Below are positions 10,502 through 22,189 of a DNA stretch of 64,000 nucleotides, in pieces. Made by a program: the position numbers and the translations under genes. Source of the stretch: Platycnemis pennipes. Taxonomy: Eukaryota; Arthropoda; Insecta; Odonata; Platycnemididae. The stretch is taken from NCBI GenBank assembly GCA_933228895.1, contig OW121847.1, forward strand, positions 90,524,679-90,588,678, written 5' to 3'. Positions within the stretch are counted from its first letter, which is position 1, and each line of letters begins with the position of its first letter. The notes under the pieces are model-generated. The model was given only the letters and a program-made list of their open reading frames with translations, was not told the DNA's origin and did not search any database.

Positions 10502-12870
10502 CCTTTTAGTCCAAGGAAATCGTCTTCTCGTCCTTTCAGGATTTTCGAGAGATTTCCCCATTCTCCTACTTCTGTTAAAAACCTGCAGCGAAGGCTTTCG
10601 TATTCAAAATTTGCCTTCAAGTTTATCGGGTTCTTTCCATGTATGGAGAACAGTTTTGTGGGCATCACAGAAAGAATATGCCGACTGTACTGCTGCTGAA
10701 ACCAACGTTCGTCAAGTCAAGTATATGTGAGAAGAACCCGACAAACTTGAATTCAAATTTTTTAAACTGCATACTCGGTATAATCTGCCCATTTCACCTT
10801 CATTACTCTTCTCTATGAAACCCTATTTCGAATGCCTACCGGCTTACCTCTTTGGCGACAGTTATTTCACATGCATTAATGCCATAAAGGGACGTACTCC
10901 ATTTGTGTATTTCAATGAAATTAATCCTTACTTAAATTTTATCTGACGACTGATAAACTATTTAATTTGACAATTTTATTTAAATTTAATAACTATTTAA
11001 CATAGGTACCTAATTTACTACTTAAATAACTTTTGTTCAATAATGAAATTCAATGGATTTCAATCGTTCAACAATTTCTGATGCCGTCTCTCTCCACCCT
11101 TCTTCCGTTCTCTGGAACTTTCCTCTTTCTAACCATTTGCCTACCCATCGCAAATTACCTAATATATCTATCGCTTTCTCTGCATAACTGACTAACTTAC
11201 ACGAAAGGGCCAAGAGGTCAATGCATTAAGAATCAATCTGACGGTCAGAACGCTGAATAGCCACCCCAGCGACTCGATCTCCACATTTGCCTCTGTACGA
11301 ACCTCCACTGAGTGAATGCAGAACGCCTTGTGAACTGAGGCGAAACTCGTTATCGGACTGTTCCAATTCAGGATCCGGAAAAAAGGGGTATGCACCGCCT
11401 TATAATGACGCCCTCTCATGGAAATGGAGAGGCACATTAAAATACACTCGCAACTTAAATACCAATGACCTCCGAAAATAAACTGGCCGAAGTCCATCGA
11501 GGTCCATTGAAGTCCTTTAACACATATTGTGAGGGAAGCAATGTTCCTCCTGTCCGTCGGCACCTGCACACATTCATCTTAAACGAATCGTCTTAAACGA
11601 GAAGTATTTTTCGCTTGTACTTCAAGTAGCTTTCATTTTTGGAAAGAGAAAATGAAGCAAAGAGAGGAAAAATCTCAGGAAATTTCGATAAATTGAGTTA
11701 CATTGGAGAAATACCACACAGAATATTCTTAGTGAGCATCATTGATTAGCCTGCTCAAATACGATTCTGTACGGTTATATAACTGATTCAGGCCTCAGTT
11801 TTTGGTGTCAAGCCATATTTAGATCAGTAAATAAGTAAGTTGTCCCCTCTTATGCATCACTGTATGATTTTATTTAAATGTTTGTTTTCACAATGTTTCC
11901 AATCATGTCAACTTGCCATTATAGTATCTATTTTAATAGGAATCCTATAGTCTAAAGAATTTGTAGGATGATTAAGATTCGGTGTTAGCATGAATATCTA
12001 ACACACCGGATTACTTTATCAACCACAGTGAATTGAATGAAAGTGACCTCCGGAAATTGAAAATTGGTCTGTGGTGATAGGAAAAGTACCTACATGGTTA
12101 ATTCTTCATCATCATATTATAGGAACATTGACGATTAATTCGTACTTTTGAAGCCTTACAAATCCGATAGTGGTTGATTTTTGCGTAAAAAATGAAGACA
12201 TTACAAGCAAAGCTTAAGATCCCAAATGTAATTCAAACTATTCTTCGAGATAATTCATACTTCTAATATCTCCCTTTGCCACAGCCATGAGCGGCAGCCA
12301 ATGTGATGCAAGCCAAGAATGTGACACACGAAAATCTGGTTCGGATTCCGCCTATGGCATATATTTGTGATTTCCTGGAGTTTTTAAGATCAGATTAAAC
12401 GAACGGATATAATCTAAGCAGTTGGAGCACATAAAAATAGAATTACACTGCTACTAATACCAGTATCCCACAAAAATACCAATTCTTTTTTTCCCTTTTA
12501 CCCGTATTCTCCATTCCATAAATATCTTCAATGTTTTATCGCCCATTCCATCCATCTACTCTGCCTCTTAATTTCCTCCCACAACTACCTTTCCTTTCCT
12601 TCAATCCCAAGCACTTCCTAGTTTGTCTTCCTTTCTGTCCTCCTTGTTCTATCTATCTACCTTATCATAGCAATAAAACTCTACGATAGTTGAAATGGTT
12701 TGAATTTTATCCATGAGCGGCACACAGGGAATCGATGCAAATCCTCATCTCCTCTGATGATCGAAGTCAGTCTACCGGAGTAGGACAAGAAAATTAACAA
12801 CAGCAACGATCTGACGAATCTAGCTTTTCCTCCTTTTAGATCAAGGGGAGGGGGGCGAATTAGTAGATAA
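10502..12870. other. Intergenic, nothing recognised
   Basis: Open frames on both strands around 11190-11570 overlap each other and match no family. No repeat of the families seen elsewhere in this window was identified. Confidence 0.45.
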
Positions 12871-12871
12871 G

Positions 12872-13305
12872 AGTTGTGCCAATAATACTGGCTATCCACT
12901 CCGAGGGCCTGGTATCAAATCCCGACGTTGGTAGTTTTTTTTCATTGGTATACCGGTTCCCACTTGAGATATGTGTAATTTACGAGTTGTCTGGTTACCA
13001 ATTATTACGTGGTGCCACGGTGACGAGATGTCCGTTAACGAGATACCGGTTACCAGATGTTAGTAGCGAAATGTAAAGTTACGGCTTGACGTGATACCAA
13101 TTCACCACTGCGTCCGTCGGATGGGAGGTAAAATTGTCTTTTGCTTCTTCGCGTCTTTCGTTAAAATCAGGTTATTAAATCCGAAGCCGGATGTCTCTCT
13201 ACCCTTCCTTTATTCCCTGAAATATTCCTACCTATATCCAATCACCCAACAAACTTAATTGGCGCGATTGACCTAAGCTGTCAGTAGCCCCCCCCCCCCC
13301 CCCCC
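12872..13305 (+). mobile_element. SINE family S1, copy 1 (interrupted)
   Basis: The head holds a box B-like GGTATCAAATCCC followed by a T run. The body resumes at about 13103 with CGTCCGTCGGATGGGAGG and continues to CTACCCTTCCTTTATTCCC. Between about 12970 and 13095 lies unrelated sequence with repeated TACCGGTTACCA-like words. A run of 18 C residues (13288-13305) closes the copy. Confidence 0.6.
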
Positions 13306-14835
13306 GAATAACTACTAGAATGGCCCGCGAGAGTCGATAACTTTGCCTCTGGATTTAGACCCCTTCTGCAAGCATTTGGCAGTATTTCAATATTAGGATA
13401 TTGAATTCGCTCCTATCTGCTCCAGCGCATGTCCCTCTGAGAGATGACCTAGAAATAGAGGAGATGATCGCGAAATGGAAAGCATTCGCCGGTGCTGCTC
13501 TCGAAGCTCGACTTCCGGCGGCGGAATATGACATCACGCATCACGGAGAAAAATGCGACTGTCGTCGGAACGGTGGTCGCTTGTCGAGATTCATTGCGTG
13601 GACGTTAGCTAAACTCACCGCGTGGGAATCGCTTGGTTGGACTGAAGTTCTCTGGCTGCTCTGCTGAGCTCGCTTAGCAAGCGTTGCAGAAACTCCTTCC
13701 AGAGTGCGTTACAAGCTAATTTCGGCCGCATCGGGGGTGCCTCAAAGACTCTTACGCTGACGATCGCCATCGCAAATATAAACGTAGGCATATACAGACA
13801 ACGGTAAATGAAAAAAAGAAAGAGAAAACGTAGATGGACGGGAATTTCACTATTGAATCAGAACCAAACTGGATTCTCCGATCGGTCAATATTGCCGTGA
13901 TTCTAGAAGCGTTTTCATGCATCCTGTTCCAGCTCAAAAGGAGAAGTAACGACAAAGGGACAGGAAGTCCACAGGATGAAATGGAAATCGCCGAGAATAA
14001 TTAAACATACCGGTTTTTCACAAACATAATGGCATACTTTCATTTTCACAGATAAAGAAAATGATCGCAAATAAAATCAGGGTTACGTGTATGATCGACA
14101 GCTGACAATTTCTACGGCATGCCTCTTCATGGAAAATTTGATGTTCAACCCAATGATACAACTGATGTCCCATAAATCAATATTATCTCATGCGTGAGAC
14201 AGCTTGCAACATGCTCGTAGTCGGCAGCTAAGGTAATTTTCACTTTTAGGAGAAGCGGGTGACTGGATTTGAGCGGAATATTTTCGGGGAACGGATAGGA
14301 GTGAAACTCGGCGTTTACATTAACCTACTCTCAACGAATGGAGCCTAGTGAATGAATCACGGTTTATCGCATCATCCTATGAATGGAGTACTTAATTCGA
14401 ATTTTCTCCAGACAGCACTAATAAAGGGGCAGGACTGCAGCGGTCCCAATTTTAGCGTAATTCTCCCGAAATCTGACAATAATTTTTGATATCTCACGTA
14501 TCCCAGGCTGAGGAAGTTTCTCCCACTTTGAATGCTCCCATCCATCTAATTTATATGGGAAAATATTGCGTTAAATTCAAAATTGTATCAATCGGTAGAC
14601 TCAGATCCATTTCGAACAATCTGCGCGTATATGGTGTTCACTAATGAAGAATACACATTGCAGGATGGTTGTAGTTATGTCTGCCTTTAAATCTCATTTT
14701 CACACTCACGAAACGGAAAACGGATTCAAGTAAGTTGGCATGCCTATCAATGGACAAGCATGCCTTAAAAAAATGCTCTTAAACCACTACTCTAGACTTG
14801 TCACCACAGTGACTTGCCTCGAGTAGTGGTTATTC
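13306..14835. other. Intergenic, nothing recognised
   Basis: Part of it (about 13480-13750) is relatively rich in CG dinucleotides, with overlapping open frames on both strands that match nothing known. No splice-bounded coding exon could be argued. Confidence 0.4.
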
Positions 14836-14837
14836 GG

Positions 14838-15145
14838 GGGAAGCAACCGACAGCTGAGGTCATCTGCGCCATTTAGAATACGTGAGTTAATGGATATGAG
14901 AATAGATTTATCAAGGAAAGGAGGGTGACTGAATCGGCATTAGCTTACTTTTAACAACATACTCATAGGGGACTAAGGTTTAGCGTCCCATCCGACGGAC
15001 GGAGTTCTGAACTCGAATTCTTTCCACAGAGCGCCCAGCTGGGGGCCAGAATGACAATGAAGAAACTCTGCCTCAGCCGGGGTTCAAACGCAGGCACTTG
15101 GGATGTGAACGCTATACTCTAGCCACCACATCAGCCCGATTCCCA
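14838..15145 (-). mobile_element. SINE family S1, copy 2
   Basis: On the minus strand the head reads GATGTGGTGGCTAGAGTAT (box A) and GCGTTTGAACCCCGG (box B). The body word TCCGTCGGATGGGACG and the end with GACCTCAGCTGTCGGTTGC follow. Near full length. Confidence 0.8.
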
Positions 15146-15318
15146 CCCTTCTTCGCACCCGCCTTCTCTCCTCAGTGAGGAGCGAAAGAGTAGGTACTGC
15201 AAAGGAACCGGCAGATTAACCGGGCGGCAACTGTCAGTTTCACGTAGCCGAGCAAGCCGAATCGCGTGTCCATAATGGCTTGATTTACCTAACCTGAAAT
15301 TCGCAACGGTTGCTTCGT

Positions 15319-15330
15319 GGGGGGGGGGGG
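15319..15330. repeat. Poly-G tract
   Basis: Twelve consecutive G residues, followed directly by TGGGTATAAAAAG. The TATAAAAA could be a TATA box, but no initiator lies at the right spacing. Confidence 0.8.
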
Positions 15331-15896
15331 TGGGTATAAAAAGACGGAAAGAAGTTGAGAGTGGAGGGGAGAGGGTGGACAGAGGACGAGAGAAGTGGGG
15401 AGGAAATATGAAACCGATCAGAAATGTGCGGGAAATGACTTTCTCCGGAGGTTGCGCCACGCTCAGAAGGCGTCGGTGCATGAGCCGGTCCTCGAAAATG
15501 CTTTTGTTTCAGCTCCCGGCGGCGGGCAGCAGCGGAGTTTCGGCCTCTCGCTATCCTGGTGCAAAAACAAAATGAAAGAAAATGCCCACGCGATAATTGA
15601 ACTTTAATTGGGTCACTTCATAAAATATACCCGAGGGATTTCATCCACGTGGTTCTCCATTGCTGCTTACATAATGGACGATGTTTCAAGACGAATTGTT
15701 GCACTAAAATGGCGGAGTTGTCGGATTAAGTAGGTGACCAGCAAAAATTGCCATTCGGAGCCAGCGACATTAAGTTTAGTTTATTAGAGCCATTTAACAC
15801 TGGAGATTGTTGGGTTGAAGTTAAAAGAGGCATCCGACAATCAAGGTCATTTTTGCCATTATGGTCATGTGGGTAGTTGAATATTGGTAGAATTTT

Positions 15897-16140
15897 TAAG
15901 GGAGAGGTGGAAATGTGGGAAGAAACCCGGCGTCGCCGTTAACCTGCTCTTGACGAAAGTCGCCAAAGTATCCACCCTTTTACGTCCCACACGACGGACG
16001 GAATACTGAACTCGAAGTGCTCTCCACACAGAACTCAAGTAAGGACCAGAATACCATTGAAAAATCTGCCATTTCTGGGATTTGAACTCAGACTTTCGGA
16101 ACGGGAGATCATTACCACAGCCACCTCACCCATCCGATCC
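15897..16140 (-). mobile_element. SINE family S1, copy 3
   Basis: Carries the family words GAAACCCGGCGTCG, TTAACCTGCTCTTGACGAAAG, GTCCCACACGACGGACGGA and a box B-like GGGATTTGAACTC, all in minus orientation. Copy 4 follows directly in the same direction. Confidence 0.75.
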
Positions 16141-16164
16141 CCAACAGGGATGGGTACAGGTAGG

Positions 16165-16455
16165 GAGTGGGTGAAGGAGGGGAGAAACACGGAATACTCA
16201 GCAGCTGACTCTAGAAGAAAGCCACTTAGGGAAACGCAAGGCCAAAGATACACATGTATTTATGACTTTGGGGGTATGTGGTTCAGCGAGCCATCCGACC
16301 AATGAAATAGTGTCCTTGAAGTTCTTTTCATTTAGTGATGAACCAGGGACCGGAATTCCGCTGAAAAATCTCTATTTCTGGTGAGATTCGAACCTGGGTT
16401 CTCTGGATAGGGCGTCTGTGCATTGTTGGTGTAATAGGATATCTGTCTGTAACCA
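16165..16455 (-). mobile_element. SINE family S1, copy 4 (decayed)
   Basis: More diverged than copy 3. Recognisable words are GGAGGGGAGAAACACGG, CCATCCGACCAATGAA, CGCTGAAAAATC and the complement of box B, GAGATTCGAACCTGGG. It stands in tandem with copy 3. Confidence 0.6.
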
Positions 16456-17295
16456 CCCCTACAACTCTATTCCCAGGGAGAGCCACTGCCTCTCTTCGTC
16501 ACTCGAGATGTCTTACGGAGATTAGATCTTAAGTAGATGCTTGAGTTAGACTGGTCATTCAGAAGTTGCCGATGGGAATTTAGTTTACGGCTCTAAATGG
16601 ACTAAGCTGGTAGTTGGTTCACTATCCTACCACGCTCTCATCATGATCAACATCACAACCTTTAACACCCGTAGGTCACGCAAGTAGAAAATTAATATAA
16701 AAGAGAAGCCCATGGTATTATTTACTTTACGAACCATCTACTAACATCAATACCGAAACTCACACACCCGAGGTTTACCGCGTCAACATCACATGAGATG
16801 GAAGTGAAAACATGGGCAGAATACGTTGATCAAATGCTTCACCAGACTACTCAATATTACGCTCAATATTATTAAGGAATAAAAATTTTGGCATTTGCCA
16901 AGTGTACTTTTTGCAACCGAAGTAAACGCGATGGGGGATTCAAAGTTGATTATCAAGTGGGTACTATTAACAATTTCAGCTTTATCTTCACTGATGTCGT
17001 CCTCTGGGAACAATCATGAACAAATGGGCCAAATTTCCGCTTCGCGCCGATCGCTGTAGCCAGGATCAAATTTCGCCCAGGAAATGAACGTAGTGAGTTA
17101 ATATATGTGAATTCAGATCATAGGTTAGATGGTATGAAATAACCTCAGTCGTCGGAACAAATAAAACTAAAACATGCTATTTTCACCTCGATAGCAAAGG
17201 CTGGAAAGCAAGTCTGAGATTTTGCCTTAGTAGACTAGTGTGGAACAATCCATGAGTAATGTGACAGCTATCACCTGATACAACTTAACAAGACT
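16456..17295. other. Intergenic, nothing recognised
   Basis: No recognisable gene, RNA or repeat. Confidence 0.45.
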
Positions 17296-17297
17296 TC

Positions 17298-17570
17298 GCG
17301 ATAGTATTGTGCATAAACACCCTCGACTGCCGACGGCTGAAGACCCTGGGTTCAACAGTCGGTCAATGATAGTGGATGATGGAACCTGTCACGATCTGCT
17401 TGATTTTCCAATTGATGCACCCTCTCGTTGGAGAAAACGAGCCGCGCGGGTGAGGATTTGCAGGCTGCCCTTTCCGCTCCCTTTCCCTGATGATGAGCCG
17501 CATGACTGGAAGCAAACAGAGCTCTACCCTCACATACGCGAAAAATCCTTTCTACAATAATGAGTCATTG
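17298..17570 (+). mobile_element. SINE family S2, copy 2 (decayed)
   Basis: A box B-like GGGTTCAACAGTC near 17348 and the family end GAGCTCTACCCTCACATACG near 17520, at the same spacing as in copy 1. The middle is diverged. Confidence 0.55.
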
Positions 17571-18995
17571 AAGGGAGAATATTTGAGTTTGACTACGTAG
17601 TCTACATAAGGGAGAGGAGATTAAAAAATACGCATTAAAAAATAATTAGAAAAGTAAGATCAGAAACATTCGCGGACTGATAATAATATTTCTACATCAA
17701 GGGCCACCGCAAATTCGATCAAACATTAAACATACCTCTAAAGGTAATATAGAATATTCAGAAATTTGACTCAGCATATGAGGCTCACTTAGGTCACTAG
17801 CGACGGACGATAATATATGAAAAATACTCAAATTCAACTTGCAATGACGTGAAAAATTGGCATTTGTGAACAGATCAAGTGCACTTCAGAATCACGGGAA
17901 CATTATAAAAGAAAATATTTCGCAACTCGTTCCCCAGTCTATGAGCCCTTTGATCGTAGTAGCAATCGTTTCTATGAGGTATTCAATACACCAGATGTTT
18001 AAAGTAGCAATGAAAAAGCCTAATGACGAAAAAAATTTATCATTCTAGCATGGAGAAAAATTGCTTTAATTAGCAATCCAAGGTACCATTTCAACAACGA
18101 AAAGTATCATTATTGGTAATTTGAACCCGAAAGCGGCATACTGTGAATACACATAAAGGAATGACTATCATTAAAGAGTGCGAAAATGTACGCATGCGAA
18201 AACGTAAGAATTTAGAGGAAGAAACTATAGAAAAACTACTGACTCCGGTGAGACCTTGTGGTACAAATCAATTACAGTCGCAGTGAAAATACTTTGCACT
18301 CTCCACTTAAGTTTATTTAACGAATGTAGACGGGTTTCAAATAATTTTCAAGCGATAATGATGCACTTGATCGTGACGCATGGGAGTTCAAACTCTGGGG
18401 TCCAGCTAGCGGGTTCATATAGTCAATTACACCCCCTTCATAACTGCAATAAAAATTTCTGATGTCCAATTAAGGCTATCTAAGAAATCACGACGCATTT
18501 CAACACTCCTGCATCATTGTGCGTCATTATCACTTTAAAACGATGCATGGTCGTTGAAGCGCGGTGTGAATCGTTATATGAACTTAAGTGGATAATACAA
18601 CGTCTTTTATTGCAATTAACGAAGGCGCTATAGTCGATTGTGTGCACCCGCTAGCGGTAAATAGGAGTAATCAACGTATATGATCACATATGTCGGCATT
18701 AACGCAGGAAAGCATTTATTTCTAATGCCGCGTCGGACGTAAAATTAGGTCCCATTGAAAAATCACCGAGAAATCCTAACATTAGTCGTGCGGACAGTTG
18801 ATTTGTTTGCGCCCGTCATCTTAACTGCGGGAGGAACTTTTTGAGGCGGAGGCCTATAGGAAGTCATTGACGAAGTTAGGGAAAACTTCAACACTCCACC
18901 ACCGACTATTTATCACGAGACTGACAAAATCTACGTCTTCATGAATACATAAAGCCACTTGTTCTCATCTGAGGTTTTTTCATATCCGCACTTAA
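17571..18995. other. Intergenic, nothing recognised
   Basis: No recognisable gene, RNA or repeat; open frames are short and without support. Confidence 0.45.
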
Positions 18996-18997
18996 AG

Positions 18998-19278
18998 ACG
19001 ATCGGGAGGAAAGGCAGGATGACGGGAATAGAAAGAAAAGAAGGAAGGACGGAGAGAAACCCGGAGTCGACATTAGCCTGCTCTTAACGAAAGACGCCAA
19101 GGAGATAACATCTCAACGTCCAACCCGACGGACGAAGTATTGAACTCCAAGTGCTCTCCATAGAGCACTCAAGTAGGGGTCGGCTTAGTTATGGAAAATA
19201 TCTTCTATTGTCGGGATTCGAACCTCCTCAGGATGGGATGCATGTACTCTAACATATCACTATACATGCCACTTTTCC
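18998..19278 (-). mobile_element. SINE family S1, copy 5
   Basis: Contains GAGAGAAACCCGGAGTCG, ATTAGCCTGCTCTTAACGAA, CCAACCCGACGGACGAAGTA, GCACTCAAGTAGGGG and the complement of box B (GGGATTCGAACCT), in minus orientation. Confidence 0.8.
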
Positions 19279-19279
19279 A

Positions 19280-21000
19280 CCATGAGTGACGCTAAGTAAT
19301 TTTTTATGGATTTAATTTACATTGTGGATATCTTAAGTGTCACAGGGAAAAGAAAATGCCTTCCTTGCACCCTTTGAGTTTCACTCGCCTTAGAACTTAA
19401 TATGACGTTCATCCCGCCCTCCATCGTTAATCCAATTGGGTGTCATTAAAGACTAATATATTAGCCTGATAGGCTATCAAGTCCAACTTTTGTCCCTAAG
19501 GTGGAGGGTTCAGTCTCCATTTCGAGCAAGGGTATTGGTTTTCACCTTAGGGAAACTTGGAGACATGACGCATGATATTGGAAACTTGGGAGTCGTACGA
19601 TTCAGTCGCAACAGTACTATAAACTGGGAAGAATTAAAATAGAATCACAGCGTAAACGCCACAGGATTTAAATTGCTAACACATAGGAAGAAGGCTAAAA
19701 TTTTAGATTTTCACGTCGATTGAAAATTTTCCTCCATGACTCACACGGGTTATAACCAGGACCAAAACCAATCCCGTCCAGAAGACTACTGAATTGGATT
19801 GGTTCAAAAGCCTCACGCCCAACACCTATATTGCTACAGGGTTACACTCCTTATAAAAAATATATAGGAATCATACGTGTCAACCTAAGGTAACCACAGC
19901 GGTAACACCACACTGCTACGTGACACTTATTCGTATTGCATTACATTGCCTAAGTACCGAAATTCGGTAACCGCTACAAAAAAGGATTTATTTAAGAATT
20001 AGCCATAATGCAATTGCTTCTGATGCGCATAGTGAGCATGCCAAAATAATTAACGATTAATATGCAAAATAAAAAAAAACAAAATGTGCAAAAAGTTGAA
20101 ATACAGATATTCACGAAAAGATCACCATCAGGATCAAAAGATACAAGCGGACCAGTAGAGAAAAAAGCCATTATTGCCAGGTGATATACAATATAAGATT
20201 AAAAGTGAGCACGAGCAAGTAATATTAACTGCAACTGAAACTATCACAGCGGGGAAATATGCAAAATCGACCGTAAACGCCTAAATCACGGCTACGAACA
20301 AGCACGATTTCTAAACCAAAGTTTCTTTTTTTACAATGAGGAGAATGTATATGATCGCAGCCACAAAAAAGTCCCATTTGAAGGAATACAACCGAAAGAC
20401 GTCACCGAAAATTACGCCATAATAGAGGTAAAATGTAAGTTACGAGTAATATATGCATAGTAATGAAATCACGATCACCATCATTATCAATCATCAATCC
20501 TACAATTCTTTTGATGTAGCTCTCCACTCAATTCTACCATCGGGCAGCTACTTCATTTTTGCATGTTTCTTTTCAACATCCTTCACCATTTGTCTCTTAA
20601 ATTACACACATGACCTTCCTTTCCAGTAGCTGTGATATCAAACAATGTTACATAAAAATAATCAAATTAAAACTTTGATGGAAGTACTTTCTTTTCTCTC
20701 AAGGTCCACGATGTGATTTACGTAGTGATCAAATGGAATTTAGGGGAGGTGGCTCCATACTGATTTCAGCTCAGCTTCATTTCAGCTTCAACTATATGAT
20801 TGCAGAGGGAAAAATCATAAGAGACCAAAGCATACGGAGAAGTACCTACGTATCTTTTATGTCAACCGTAATGTGAACGTTTATAAAAAGGACATGTCTC
20901 CCGGAGGTGGCATATCCCAATAGATTGGCCATTAAATTCACTTTTGAGGCTAACGACATAGGTGCGTAATTATTTACTGAATTGTTGTGACCGTAATTTT
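19280..21000. other. Intergenic, one short inverted repeat
   Basis: A small inverted repeat, CCCTAAGGTG (19494) with CACCTTAGGG (19543), flanks a box B-like GGGTTCAGTCTCC and may be a decayed tRNA-derived repeat. Nothing else was recognised. Confidence 0.4.
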
Positions 21001-21002
21001 CC

Positions 21003-21533
21003 ATGAATTTGATAAAAAAAATTATCATCAAGCTTGTTATTTTGATTATTTCCGTTCCCTTGGCCGTTATTAATCCTTTTTATGACCATCACCTATTAAG
21101 GCTAAAGGCGCAATTAAAAATTTCCAATGGTCTTTCATTTCCAGCACTGCGAAATGATATGAAAGATTTCGAGGCCCAGTTTTTATATAGCAACGGCGAG
21201 ATTAAGGAGGGAAGGCAAACGCTCATGAAACGTGAGCGCCGCTGGTTTCTCGAAACATTTAAAAATTGCATTTACGTGGTTCGACCGCAGACACACCGTT
21301 GGTTTTATAATTCCTTTCCGCGTCAGTCACCTTCGTCCCATTGCAGGGACACTTGGGAGATACCACTGACGTTCGGATTTCACTGCTTTCTTAAGATCCA
21401 GGGGAAAAAAACTACTTTCAAAATATTTCGTTCTTTCGCCCGCAAAATTACTCATTTTTGCGTAAGGGTAGGTATACAGGTATACAGAGAAGAACCGGTC
21501 TCGAAGAAAAAAATATCAGATAGAAATTACTAG
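21003..21533 (+). CDS. Unrecognised 176-codon open reading frame
   Basis: I do not recognise this product. The N-terminal 25 residues are basic and then strongly hydrophobic (KKIIIKLVILIISVPLAV), as in a signal peptide or membrane anchor. The rest is basic and rich in aromatic residues, with no known domain. There is no clear promoter, and foldback element B starts 75 nt after the stop codon. It is among the longest open frames in the window, but in a 64-kb AT-rich sequence it may be chance. Its being a gene is an inference only. Confidence 0.15.
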   Translation: MNLIKKIIIKLVILIISVPLAVINPFYDHHLLRLKAQLKISNGLSFPALRNDMKDFEAQFLYSNGEIKEGRQTLMKRERRWFLETFKNCIYVVRPQTHRWFYNSFPRQSPSSHCRDTWEIPLTFGFHCFLKIQGKKTTFKIFRSFARKITHFCVRVGIQVYREEPVSKKKISDRNY

Positions 21534-21607
21534 CAAATGACAATTCAGGAGATATATAACAGATTTTTAAAAGGGTTTCACGTTGTATTTCAAAAGTCTA
21601 CAATGAA

Positions 21608-21831
21608 TATAGCTGATAACTTCAGGCTTAACTATGTGATACCTTTCCATAATGGAAAATAAAAGAATGAAACTTTGTTAAGTTCACTTTATATTTAAAT
21701 AAACACGACCTGGGTTTCATAACGTAGTTACATCTTCAGGTTCAGGACACCTGAAGATGTACCTACGTTATGAAAACCGGGTCGTGTCTATTTAAATATA
21801 AAGTGAACCTAACAAAGGTTCATTCTTTTAT
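21608..21831 (+). mobile_element. Foldback Penelope-type element B
   Basis: Arms of 82 nt (21660-21741 and 21749-21830) form a near-perfect inverted repeat with about six mismatches and a 7-nt loop. A 52-nt extension lies on the left only (21608-21659); its complement has GCCTGAAGTTATCAG, resembling the extensions of A and C. AGTCTACAATGAA flanks the element (21595-21607 and 21832-21844), a 13-bp target-site duplication. There is no coding capacity. It is the best preserved of the three short members of this family. Confidence 0.82.
21745..21789 (+). ncRNA. Hammerhead-ribozyme-like motif in element B
   Basis: Stem I: GGACAC (21745-21750) pairs with GTGTCT (21784-21789), five Watson-Crick pairs plus one G-U. 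Core box CTGAAGA is at 21751-21757, then one extra T. Stem II is GTACC/GTTAT, four of five pairs; the opposite arm has GTAAC and pairs fully. GAAA begins at 21772, then ACCGGG, then TC at 21782-21783 as the predicted cleavage dinucleotide. The extra U and very short stem III depart from the textbook ribozyme. Variants of this kind are known from Penelope-like elements and can act as dimers. Confidence 0.6.
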
Positions 21832-21921
21832 AGTCTACAATGAAGTTATTCAGTCATGCGGAGTACTTGAGTCATTTAATGGGAAAGATAGCGTTATAAA
21901 GATAGCATGAACAAATTGAGC

Positions 21922-22185
21922 AGGGAATCGTGTTGATCTGGTGGCTAGAGTACAGGCTTCCCATTCTGACTGCTTGGGTTCAAATCCCGGATGAGGCAGA
22001 TAATTCATTGGCTGCGCTGTGTGAAGGACACTTCAAATTCTGTACCACATCTGTCAGATAGGACGCTACACGGTGGACTCTAGGCGCTTTTAGTTAATAC
22101 TAGACTATTTTCCGAGTTTTACTGCACTTTTATTTCGTTCCCTGAAAAATTCCTGCCATTTCCAAACATTCACGTAATTATTCTA
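21922..22185 (+). mobile_element. SINE family S1, copy 6
   Basis: The head has a box A region (ATCTGGTGGCTAGAGTACAGG) split by one base from consensus, and a perfect box B in GGGTTCAAATCCCGG. The body retains CTGTCAGATAGGACGC and TTCGTTCCCTGAAAAATTCC. Confidence 0.7.
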
Positions 22186-22189
22186 ACTG

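Noticed and set aside
15334..15370. TATAAAAA after the poly-G tract as a promoter
   Set aside because: No initiator-like TCA(G/C/T)T at the required spacing and no exon signal downstream.
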